In this document: positions 1 through 5,147 of the stretch, one piece after another
How the letters are laid out: each line of letters begins with the position of its first letter
Numbering within the stretch: the stretch's first letter is position 1
NCBI GenBank assembly: GCA_027068615.1
Contig: JAMOQV010000153.1
Span: forward strand, 1 to 5,147
From: Helicobacteraceae bacterium
Lineage (GTDB): Bacteria > Campylobacterota > Campylobacteria > Campylobacterales > Sulfurimonadaceae
Length of the DNA stretch: 5,147 nt
Direction: 5' to 3'
Position numbers and translations under genes: made by a program
The notes under the pieces: model-generated
Told to the model about the DNA's origin: nothing
Seen by the model: the letters and a program-made list of their open reading frames with translations, nothing else
Databases searched by the model: none

Positions 1-29
1 ATTTTAGCTACCTTTAAAAATCTTAATTG

Positions 30-35
30 TATAGT
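30..35 (+). promoter_or_regulatory. Possible -10 element of the fdxA promoter
   Basis: TATAGT lies directly after TTG and would start transcription near position 42, leaving a leader of about 20 bases with the AAGGAG ribosome site at 53-58. No convincing -35 box is visible, which is normal for Campylobacterota sigma-70 promoters. The match has one mismatch to TATAAT in a very AT-rich stretch, so it is tentative. Only 64 bases of upstream sequence are present, so a promoter outside the window cannot be excluded. Confidence 0.35.
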
Positions 36-64
36 TACCACTAAATAAATTTAAGGAGAAGATA

Positions 65-349
65 ATGGCAGTAATTATTAATGATACTTGTATCAACTGT
101 GGTGCTTGTATAGATGAATGTCCAGTAGAAGCAATCGTAGATGAGGATGATAATCCAACAGGTGAAGACACTTACTATGTTCATTCTGATAAATGTGTTG
201 AGTGTGTAGGTCATCATGATGAACCAGCTTGTGCTACATCATGTCCAACTGAGGGTTGTATCACTTGGGATGCTATCGGAGCAAGTCCAGCACACCGTGA
301 TGATATTACAGATGAGCAACGTTCAAATCACGAACCTGTTGTAGAATAG
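65..349 (+). CDS. fdxA: 2[4Fe-4S] ferredoxin, Alvin type (FdxA)
   Basis: A small cytoplasmic electron carrier of 94 residues with two [4Fe-4S] clusters. The first cluster motif is C9-x2-C12-x2-C15-x3-C19-P. The second is C44-x2-C47-x8-C56-x3-C60-P; the eight-residue spacing between C47 and C56, in place of two, is the hallmark of Allochromatium vinosum-type ferredoxins. A ninth cysteine (C65) follows, and residues 66-94 form the acidic C-terminal extension also typical of that family. The start is secure: AAGGAG at 53-58 sits 6 bases before the ATG. A strong terminator follows, so it is probably transcribed alone or as the last gene of a unit. Its place just upstream of ndk resembles Campylobacter fdxA, which has been linked to oxygen tolerance and iron response; the same role here is inference. 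Likely partners are low-potential oxidoreductases such as pyruvate or 2-oxoglutarate:ferredoxin oxidoreductase, but none is in the window. Confidence 0.93.
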   Translation: MAVIINDTCINCGACIDECPVEAIVDEDDNPTGEDTYYVHSDKCVECVGHHDEPACATSCPTEGCITWDAIGASPAHRDDITDEQRSNHEPVVE

Positions 350-362
350 TTTCTTTCTTATT

Positions 363-394
363 ATAAAGTACCTTCTTGGTACTTTATCTTTTTT
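363..394 (+). terminator. Rho-independent terminator after fdxA
   Basis: A perfect 10-bp stem (ATAAAGTACC at 363-372 pairing with GGTACTTTAT at 378-387) encloses a 5-base TTCTT loop. After one C it is followed by six T at 389-394. It begins 14 bases after the fdxA stop. The reverse strand has no T-run after the stem, so it should act only on + strand transcription. It separates fdxA from the ndk transcription unit. Confidence 0.92.
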
Positions 395-430
395 AATCCA
401 TATATTTTTTCATTTAAACAAAAACATACA

Positions 431-446
431 TTTTTTTTGGTATAAT
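431..446 (+). promoter_or_regulatory. Sigma-70-type promoter of the ndk operon
   Basis: A perfect TATAAT (441-446) is preceded by eight T and GG (431-440). A T-rich block followed by G and TATAAT, without a clear -35 hexamer, is the known pattern of vegetative promoters in Campylobacter and relatives. Transcription should start near 453-454, giving a leader of about 26 bases before the ndk ATG. It lies downstream of the fdxA terminator and is the only strong promoter seen for the ndk-to-fabH gene set. Confidence 0.82.
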
Positions 447-469
447 CACGCCTAATTTTATATTATAAT

Positions 470-475
470 AGGAGA
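470..475 (+). promoter_or_regulatory. Ribosome binding site that fixes the ndk start
   Basis: AGGAGA ends 4 bases before ATG 480. An in-frame TTG at 477 would lie only one base from this site, which is too close for initiation. The site therefore selects the ATG and a protein starting MERTLSIIKPDA. Confidence 0.8.
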
Positions 476-479
476 TTTG

Positions 480-893
480 ATGGAAAGAACATTATCAATC
501 ATCAAGCCAGATGCAGTTGCTAAGGGTGTTATCGGAAAAATTTTAGATAGATTTGAAAGCAATGGCCTTAAAATTGCTGCTACAAGAAAAATTCAACTTT
601 CTCGCGGAGATGCTGAAGCATTTTATGCAGTTCATGCTGAAAGACCTTTCTTCAACGATTTAGTTGATTTTATGATTAGTGGTCCAGTTGTTGTTTCAGT
701 TTTAGAAGGTGAAAATGCAATGCAAAAGAACCGTGATTTAATGGGTGCTACTAACCCTAAAGAAGCTGAAGCAGGTACTATTCGTGCAGATTTTGCTGAA
801 AATATCGATGCAAATGCAGTTCATGGAAGTGATTCTATTGAAAATGCAGCTATTGAAATTGCATTTTTCTTTTCAGAAAGAGAAATTTCTTAA
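480..893 (+). CDS. ndk: Nucleoside diphosphate kinase
   Basis: Ndk moves the gamma-phosphate from ATP to other (deoxy)nucleoside diphosphates through a phosphohistidine, keeping NTP and dNTP pools balanced in the cytoplasm. The product has 137 residues, a usual length for a bacterial Ndk. Visible signatures are TLSIIKPDAVAKG at 4-16 with the nucleotide-contacting K9, the ERPFF segment at 54-58, R85 and R102 in the phosphate-binding region, the GATNPKEAEAGTIR stretch at 89-102, and the active-site motif NAVHGSDS at 112-119 with the phosphorylated H115. All expected catalytic residues are present. The ATG at 480 is preferred over the in-frame TTG at 477 because of Shine-Dalgarno spacing. It is the first gene after a strong promoter and is followed 21 bases later by the DUF177 gene, so it probably heads the operon. 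A 22-bp palindrome covers its stop codon. Confidence 0.97.
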   Translation: MERTLSIIKPDAVAKGVIGKILDRFESNGLKIAATRKIQLSRGDAEAFYAVHAERPFFNDLVDFMISGPVVVSVLEGENAMQKNRDLMGATNPKEAEAGTIRADFAENIDANAVHGSDSIENAAIEIAFFFSEREIS

Positions 894-904
894 TTAAGAA
901 ATTT
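883..904. repeat. Perfect 22-bp palindrome over the ndk stop codon
   Basis: The half-site AAATTTCTTAA (883-893) is followed at once by its exact reverse complement (894-904), and the first half contains the ndk TAA stop at 891-893. In RNA it could fold as a 9-bp stem with a 4-base AATT loop, ending 10 bases before the next start codon. T902-T905 provide a short U-run that partly overlaps the stem. The stem has only two G-C pairs, so it should be a weak terminator at most. A processing site, 3'-end protection or modest attenuation are other possibilities. The palindrome is certain; its function is unknown. Confidence 0.6.
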
Positions 905-914
905 TATTAATATA

Positions 915-1271
915 ATGCAAATAAAGTTAATAAAAGTTGGTAAAACACCATTAGATTTTGATATAAAATCTGGTAAAATAACTTTTAAAGGTTTTTTACA
1001 GTATCATACTGGCAAATTAATTTTGCTAAAAGCAAAATTATATGGTTTAGTAGATATAGAGTGTAGTCATTGTGCTGAGGATTTTGAACTTGAAGTTGAT
1101 GAGGATATTGAATTTTTCATCTCTGATGGTTTATATGAAGATATTGATAATATTGAACTAGATGTTATAGAATCTTTTAATTCTCTGGTTGATTTAGATG
1201 AACTTTTAAACTCTGAAATTGAGCTTATTAAAAGTGATTATCATACTTGCAAAAATTGTGTTAGTTTATAA
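915..1271 (+). CDS. DUF177/YceD-family protein, probable 50S biogenesis factor
   Basis: A 118-residue acidic protein matching the DUF177/YceD family by layout and context. An N-terminal beta-rich half leads into a CxxC motif (C50, C53, in IECSHCAEDFELEV). A very acidic middle (about residues 55-100) follows, then a second CxxC at the C-terminus (C112, C115). The four cysteines could bind zinc, though this is inferred. In E. coli, YceD is associated with 23S rRNA accumulation, and plant relatives act in organellar rRNA processing. The gene lies almost universally next to rpmF, as here. The start at 915 has no strong Shine-Dalgarno sequence; only AAGAAA at 896-901 is nearby, inside the palindrome, so translation may depend partly on coupling to ndk. 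No signal peptide or membrane segment is seen. Sequence similarity within the family is low, so assignment rests on the cysteine pattern and the neighbour. Confidence 0.85.
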   Translation: MQIKLIKVGKTPLDFDIKSGKITFKGFLQYHTGKLILLKAKLYGLVDIECSHCAEDFELEVDEDIEFFISDGLYEDIDNIELDVIESFNSLVDLDELLNSEIELIKSDYHTCKNCVSL

Positions 1272-1357
1272 CTTTATTTATATATAAGCTTTTTAGTGCC
1301 TTTCGTAGGTAAATAATACATGAATCTAATTCATTTAAAATATATAAGGAAAATAAT
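1272..1357 (+). promoter_or_regulatory. rpmF leader with small inverted repeat and ribosome binding site
   Basis: This 86-base gap is the longest inside the operon. It holds a 6-bp inverted repeat with a 3-base spacer (ATGAAT at 1320-1325, ATTCAT at 1329-1334) and, 11 bases later, the rpmF ribosome site AAGGAA (1346-1351), 6 bases before the ATG. TATAAG at 1283-1288 is a weak -10 candidate for an internal promoter. Extra expression of a ribosomal protein gene from here would make sense, but neither element is strong enough to call with confidence. Confidence 0.35.
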
Positions 1358-1507
1358 ATGGCAGTACCTAAGAGAAGAGTATCTCATTCTCGTTCAGCGA
1401 AAAGAAGAACTCACTATAAAATCAAATTAGCTCGTCCAGTTAAAGATAAAGATGGAACTTATAAACTTCCACACCATATCAACCCAACTACTGGTGAGTA
1501 TAAATAA
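1358..1507 (+). CDS. rpmF: 50S ribosomal protein L32 (bL32)
   Basis: A 49-residue, strongly basic protein of the large ribosomal subunit. The N-terminus MAVPKRRVSHSRSAKRRTHY is the classic L32 signature, and the C-terminus HHINPTTGEYK (39-49) fits the family. The length is normal for this phylum. There are no cysteines, so this is the zinc-independent (C-minus) form of L32. Its codons include more CGT and ATC than the neighbouring genes, consistent with high expression. AAGGAA at 1346-1351 supports the ATG at 1358. It lies between the DUF177 gene and plsX, the order conserved in many bacteria. Only 3 bases separate its stop from the plsX start, which suggests translational coupling. Confidence 0.97.
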   Translation: MAVPKRRVSHSRSAKRRTHYKIKLARPVKDKDGTYKLPHHINPTTGEYK

Positions 1508-1510
1508 TCA

Positions 1511-2509
1511 ATGGTTAAAATTGCTATTGATGCAATGGGTGGGGACTTTGGTCCCGAACCAATTGTAAAAGGTTGTATTGCTGCACTTAAGACAAAATCA
1601 TTTGAGCCTATATTAGTCGGCAAAAAATCTGAAATTTTACCTATGTTACCCAAGCGTTATAGAGATAAGATTTCTATTGTAGATACAGATGATGTTATCT
1701 CTATGAGTGATGCTGCAACAGATGCAATTAAAAGGAAAGAAAGTACCATATATAAGGCTATTGAGTTAGTTGAAAATGGTGAAGCAGATGGTGTTGTTTC
1801 AGCTGGTCATAGTGGAGCTACTATGACTCTTGCAACTTTAAGACTTGGTCGTTTAAAAGGTATATCTCGTCCAGCTTTGATAACTTTTATGCCAACTGTA
1901 AGTGGAAATAGAAGTGTAGTTTTGGATGTTGGAGCAAATGTTGATTCTAAACCTGAACATTTAGTGCAATTTGCTATTATGGGTGGATGTTATGCTCGTA
2001 GTGTTATGGGTATTGAAAATCCTAAAATAGGTCTTTTAGCTAATGGTGAAGAGGAATCTAAAGGTAACGATGTAACAAAATCTGCTTATAAACTACTAAA
2101 GGGTTATAAAGGATTTATTGGAAATGTTGAGGGTGGAGATATTTTCAATGCTTCTTGTGATGTTATAACTTGTGATGGTTTTATAGGTAATTTAGTTTTA
2201 AAAACTAGTGAAGGTGTAGCTTCTACTATAAGTAGTTTGATAAAAGACTATATAAGAAAATCTCCCATATCTATAACTGGTGCTTTACTTATGAGAAAAG
2301 TTTTTAAACTTCTTAAAAAAGAGATTGATTATGCAGAGGTTGGTGGAGCTCCTTTGATCGGTATAAAGGGTTGTGCTATAGTTAGTCATGGTAAGTCTAA
2401 TGCTAGAGCTATAGAAAATGCTATATATCAGGCTATCAGCTATATAGATACTGGTGTGAATAAACATATCTTAGAAGAGTTACAAGAGTATAATAAAAAG
2501 GAAATATGA
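1511..2509 (+). CDS. plsX: Phosphate acyltransferase PlsX
   Basis: PlsX converts acyl-ACP and phosphate to acyl-phosphate, the donor that PlsY uses to acylate glycerol-3-phosphate at the start of phospholipid synthesis. It is a peripheral enzyme at the inner face of the membrane. The 332-residue length is normal. Seen in order are IAIDAMGGDFGP at 4-15, SAGHSGATM at 97-105 (many other phyla have SAGNTGA), DVGAN at 139-143, LLANGEEESKG at 175-185, CDGFIGNLVLKTSEG at 221-235 and GGAPLIGI at 278-285. No signal peptide or transmembrane segment is evident. Its ATG lies 3 bases after the rpmF stop and the only upstream Shine-Dalgarno-like sequence (GGTGAG, 1493-1498) is inside rpmF and rather distant, so it probably relies on ribosomes finishing rpmF. 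Its stop overlaps the fabH start. Confidence 0.96.
   Translation: MVKIAIDAMGGDFGPEPIVKGCIAALKTKSFEPILVGKKSEILPMLPKRYRDKISIVDTDDVISMSDAATDAIKRKESTIYKAIELVENGEADGVVSAGHSGATMTLATLRLGRLKGISRPALITFMPTVSGNRSVVLDVGANVDSKPEHLVQFAIMGGCYARSVMGIENPKIGLLANGEEESKGNDVTKSAYKLLKGYKGFIGNVEGGDIFNASCDVITCDGFIGNLVLKTSEGVASTISSLIKDYIRKSPISITGALLMRKVFKLLKKEIDYAEVGGAPLIGIKGCAIVSHGKSNARAIENAIYQAISYIDTGVNKHILEELQEYNKKEI
2498..2503 (+). promoter_or_regulatory. Ribosome binding site for fabH inside the plsX end
   Basis: AAGGAA overlaps the last plsX codons. Two consecutive ATG codons follow, at 2506 and 2509. Counting from AGGA (2499-2502), the second has a 6-base spacer and the first only 3, so 2509 is favoured. Either start overlaps the plsX TGA, by one or four bases. 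Confidence 0.7.
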
Positions 2510-3510
2510 TGGCTTATGCTGCTTTTAGATCTATCGGTGCTTATGCTCCAAAAAAAGTGCTAACAAATGAAGAACTTTCAACTATGGTTGATACGACTGA
2601 TGAATGGATAACTAAAAGAACAGGTATAAAAGAGCGTCATATTGCAGATGAGAATGAAACTACAAGTGATATGGGTGTAGAAGCTGCAAAAATTGCACTT
2701 GAGAGAAGTGGAATTGCAAAAGATGATATAGATATGGTTATATGTGCTACTATTTCACCTGATTATTTTTGTATGCCATCTACTGCTACAACTATAGCTA
2801 AAAAACTTGGACTTGAGGGTGTTACTTCCTTTGATATATCTGCTGCTTGTACAGGTTTTGTTTATATTTTATCTATCGCAAAAGCATTTATAGAATCTGG
2901 TATGAAAAAAAATGTACTTATAGTTGGTGCTGAGAGATTATCAGCTATAACTGATTATACAGATAGGGGTACTTGTATATTGTTTGGTGATGGTGCAGGT
3001 TCTGCAGTAATTAGTGCAACACAAAATAAAGATGAAGCTATCATAGATGTTCATACTGGAGCAGATGGTACTTATGCAGATCTACTTATGAGTCCAAATG
3101 GTGGTACAGGTTCACCTCATGATGCACTAGATGGTGAAGCTAAAGCATGTTTTATGCAGATGAAAGGTAATGAAACTTTTAAAGTTGCAGTTCGTACACT
3201 TACAAAAGATGTTAAAGATATATTGGAATCAAACGATATTAAAAGTGAAGATATAAAACATTTTGTGCCACATCAAGCAAACTATAGAATTATAAAAGCT
3301 GTTGGAGATGCATTAAAACTTACAAAAGAGCAAGTTGTTGTAACTGTTCAAAAATATGGTAACACTTCAGGTGCTTCTATCCCTATGGCTATAAATGATA
3401 TATATGAAGATGGTTCATTAAAAGCTGGAGAATTACTATTATTAGATGCTTTTGGTGGTGGTCTTACTTGGGGAAGTGCTTTAGTTCCATTTTCACCTCT
3501 GTTAAGATAA
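2509..3510 (+). CDS. fabH: Beta-ketoacyl-ACP synthase III (FabH)
   Basis: FabH starts type II fatty acid synthesis by condensing acetyl-CoA (or another short acyl-CoA) with malonyl-ACP to give a 3-ketoacyl-ACP in the cytoplasm. From the ATG at 2509 the product has 333 residues, slightly longer than E. coli FabH. The catalytic triad is complete: C114 in DISAACTGF, H255 in PHQANYRI, and N285 in YGNTSGAS. Other family marks are TDEWITKRTGI at 30-40, FGDGAGSAV at 159-167 and the C-terminal glycine-rich AFGGGLTWGSAL at 314-325. The in-frame ATG at 2506 would add one methionine; ribosome-site spacing favours 2509. It overlaps the plsX stop by one base and shares its pathway purpose, feeding acyl chains to PlsX. 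It could be confused with other thiolase-fold KAS III-like enzymes, but the triad and the plsX neighbour make FabH very likely. Confidence 0.96.
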   Translation: MAYAAFRSIGAYAPKKVLTNEELSTMVDTTDEWITKRTGIKERHIADENETTSDMGVEAAKIALERSGIAKDDIDMVICATISPDYFCMPSTATTIAKKLGLEGVTSFDISAACTGFVYILSIAKAFIESGMKKNVLIVGAERLSAITDYTDRGTCILFGDGAGSAVISATQNKDEAIIDVHTGADGTYADLLMSPNGGTGSPHDALDGEAKACFMQMKGNETFKVAVRTLTKDVKDILESNDIKSEDIKHFVPHQANYRIIKAVGDALKLTKEQVVVTVQKYGNTSGASIPMAINDIYEDGSLKAGELLLLDAFGGGLTWGSALVPFSPLLR

Positions 3511-3541
3511 AAGTGAGTTATATTTAAAAATAAGGTATATT

Positions 3542-5147
3542 ATGCCATTTAAAATTGAAGATTTAAAAGCACATAATTCTGAATTACTTAAGTTGCTTAC
3601 TAATCATTTGCCAGATATGCTTTGGGTAAAAGATTTAAATGGTAAGTATATTTATGTAAATCAAGCTATATGTGATGGTCTTTTAATGGCTAAAGATACA
3701 AACGAGCCTATCGGTAAAGATGATATATTTTTTGCTCTTCGCGAGAGAGAAGCTCATAAAGAACAGGCCGATTGGCATACATTTGGTAAACTATGCTTTA
3801 ACTCAGACCAAGATGTTATAGATAAAAACAAAGCTATGAAGTTTGAAGAATGGGGTAAAGTCAAGGGTAAGTTGATGTACCTTGAAGTTTATAAAGCTCC
3901 TTTTTATGATAAAGATGGAAATATCATAGGTACAGTTGGTGTTGGTCGTGATATAACTGAGATGAAAAAACTTCAAACAAATTTAGAAAAATCGCTTAAA
4001 ACTTTATCTGAACAAAAAGAACAACTTGCATATCAAACTAGTCATGATGCTTTAACAAAACTCCCAAATAAAATATTATTTTTAGATAGATTAAAACACT
4101 CTATTGAGCTTGCTAAAAGAAATAAGCAGTTTGTAGCGGTATTGTTTATAGATCTTGATAATTTCAAAGAAGTAAATGATTCTTTAGGTCATGATGTAGG
4201 GGATGAGCTTCTTATAGAAGTTTCTAATCGTATGAATATAGGTCTTCGTAAATCTGATACATTGTCAAGACTTGGAGGTGATGAATTTACTATAATTGTT
4301 AACAATGTCAGTAAAGTTGAAGATTTATCTAGGATTATTCAAACAATTATTAAAATATTTAAAGAACCAATTATTATAGGTAATAATACATTATATATAA
4401 ATATGAGTATAGGAATTTCTATATATCCAAATGATGCAAAAGATGTAAACGATTTATTAAAACATGCTGATTCTGCTATGTATAAAGCAAAAGCAAATGG
4501 TAAAAATACATATTGTTTTTATGATGAAGATATGACCAAAAAAGCACTTGATAGAATTCTTCTTGAGACTGCTTTGCGTGAAGCTTTAAGTAAAAAAGAT
4601 GAAATAATAGTTTATTATCAGCCTCAAGTTGAAGCAAATAAAGATAAATTAGTTGGAATGGAAGCTCTTGTTAGATGGAAGCATCCTGAGAATGGATTTG
4701 TATATCCAAATACTTTTATCCCTTTGGCAGAATCTACGGGTATGATTATTGAATTAGACAGATTGGTTATGACAAAAGCTATAAAACAGTTTGCAACTTG
4801 GGAGAAAGATGGTCTTAATCCAGGTAAATTATCTATGAATTTAGCTATGAAACAACTTGAATCAAGTGATTTTTTAGATTTTATAAAAAATTTATTAGAT
4901 GAGGAAAAGTATAGTTATTCAAATATAGAGTTTGAAGTTACAGAAAGTCAAATTATGCAAGATCCTAAAAAATCTATAGAAATACTTAATAAATTAAGTA
5001 ATTTAGGTATATCTATATCGATAGATGATTTTGGTACGGGTTATTCTTCTCTATCTTATTTAAAAAAATTACCGATAAATAAACTTAAAATTGATAAATC
5101 ATTTGTAGATAATTTACCTTCTGATTTAGAAGATGTAGCTATAGCAA
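3542..5147 (+). CDS. PAS-GGDEF-EAL c-di-GMP enzyme, 3' end missing
   Basis: The open frame runs off the window with 535 residues visible and no stop. A PAS-like sensor domain (about 15-140) opens with LPDMLWVKDLNGKYIYVN at 23-40 and closes with GTVGVGRDITEMKKLQ; its ligand is unknown. A short coiled coil (about 140-167) leads to the GGDEF domain, which starts at DALTKLPNK (169-177). That domain has FIDLDNFK (202-209), the RxxD inhibitory site R236-D239 and an intact GGDEF at 245-249. The EAL domain (from about 338) carries E374 (in GMEALVRW), N433, E465, D495, D496 (IDDFGTGYSS) and K516 (LKIDKSF); the final EGVE-type glutamate lies outside the window. Both diguanylate cyclase and phosphodiesterase activities are therefore plausible. 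There is no signal peptide or membrane segment, so it is probably cytoplasmic. AAGG at 3532-3535, 6 bases before the ATG, supports the start. It lies 31 bases after fabH with no terminator between. It could act on motility, attachment or biofilm, but no target is visible. Confidence 0.93.
   Translation, partial: MPFKIEDLKAHNSELLKLLTNHLPDMLWVKDLNGKYIYVNQAICDGLLMAKDTNEPIGKDDIFFALREREAHKEQADWHTFGKLCFNSDQDVIDKNKAMKFEEWGKVKGKLMYLEVYKAPFYDKDGNIIGTVGVGRDITEMKKLQTNLEKSLKTLSEQKEQLAYQTSHDALTKLPNKILFLDRLKHSIELAKRNKQFVAVLFIDLDNFKEVNDSLGHDVGDELLIEVSNRMNIGLRKSDTLSRLGGDEFTIIVNNVSKVEDLSRIIQTIIKIFKEPIIIGNNTLYINMSIGISIYPNDAKDVNDLLKHADSAMYKAKANGKNTYCFYDEDMTKKALDRILLETALREALSKKDEIIVYYQPQVEANKDKLVGMEALVRWKHPENGFVYPNTFIPLAESTGMIIELDRLVMTKAIKQFATWEKDGLNPGKLSMNLAMKQLESSDFLDFIKNLLDEEKYSYSNIEFEVTESQIMQDPKKSIEILNKLSNLGISISIDDFGTGYSSLSYLKKLPINKLKIDKSFVDNLPSDLEDVAIA

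Noticed and set aside
477..479. In-frame TTG as an upstream start for ndk
   Set aside because: It lies one base after the AGGAGA ribosome site, too close for initiation, while ATG 480 is well placed and gives the usual Ndk length and N-terminus.
911..916. TATAAT just upstream of and overlapping the DUF177 start codon
   Set aside because: Transcription from it would begin inside the coding region, so it cannot serve this gene. It is likely chance in AT-rich sequence.
1293..1312. Possible hairpin in the rpmF leader around CCTTTCGTAGG
   Set aside because: Only about five pairs, including a wobble, can form and there is no following T-run, so it is not a credible terminator or riboswitch element.
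1459..1653. Reverse-strand open frame across the end of rpmF and start of plsX
   Set aside because: It lies opposite two well-supported genes, resembles no known protein, and is explained as a shadow of their coding sequence.
2285..2467. Reverse-strand open frame opposite the 3' part of plsX
   Set aside because: Its translation is low-complexity (rich in S, I, Y, T) and it sits wholly within conserved plsX coding sequence; no independent promoter or ribosome site supports it.
3519..3524. TATATT as a -10 box for the PAS-GGDEF-EAL gene
   Set aside because: No T-tract plus G precedes it, and the start would fall at the ribosome site, leaving almost no leader. The evidence is too weak to call.

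Overview
The window looks like a stretch of chromosome from a low-GC member of the Campylobacterota (Epsilonproteobacteria). Three things point there: strongly AT-biased third codon positions, a Campylobacter-style promoter with a T-tract, G and TATAAT and no obvious -35 box, and the gene order ferredoxin, ndk, DUF177, rpmF, plsX, fabH, which I recall from Campylobacter relatives. A free-living, Sulfurimonas-like genus is my best guess, because a multidomain c-di-GMP enzyme follows. The genus is inferred, not demonstrated.

All genes are on the + strand. Positions 1-349 hold a short leader and a complete Alvin-type 2[4Fe-4S] ferredoxin (fdxA), closed by a textbook intrinsic terminator at 363-394. 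A new transcription unit then starts from a clear sigma-70-type promoter (-10 at 441-446) and reads through ndk (480-893), a DUF177/YceD-family gene (915-1271), rpmF (1358-1507), plsX (1511-2509) and fabH (2509-3510). After a 31-base gap comes the 5' part of a PAS-GGDEF-EAL gene (3542 to the window edge), which is cut off before its stop codon.

The ndk-to-fabH block links nucleotide balance (Ndk), 50S ribosome assembly (the YceD-like protein and ribosomal protein L32) and the start of membrane lipid synthesis (PlsX makes acyl-phosphate, FabH starts fatty acid elongation). The rpmF-plsX-fabH core is tightly packed: 3 bases separate rpmF from plsX, and plsX and fabH share one base. This suggests translational coupling. 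The final gene encodes a soluble sensor with both c-di-GMP synthesis and degradation motifs intact. No terminator separates it from fabH, so co-transcription is possible but unproven.

This is mostly ordinary core genome. I found no mobile element, CRISPR array, RNA gene or evident novel system. The less expected items are a perfect 22-bp palindrome across the ndk stop codon, a small inverted repeat in the rpmF leader, and the c-di-GMP enzyme placed directly behind the lipid and ribosome operon. No intergenic stretch exceeds 300 bases; the longest, 350-479, holds the fdxA terminator and ndk promoter.
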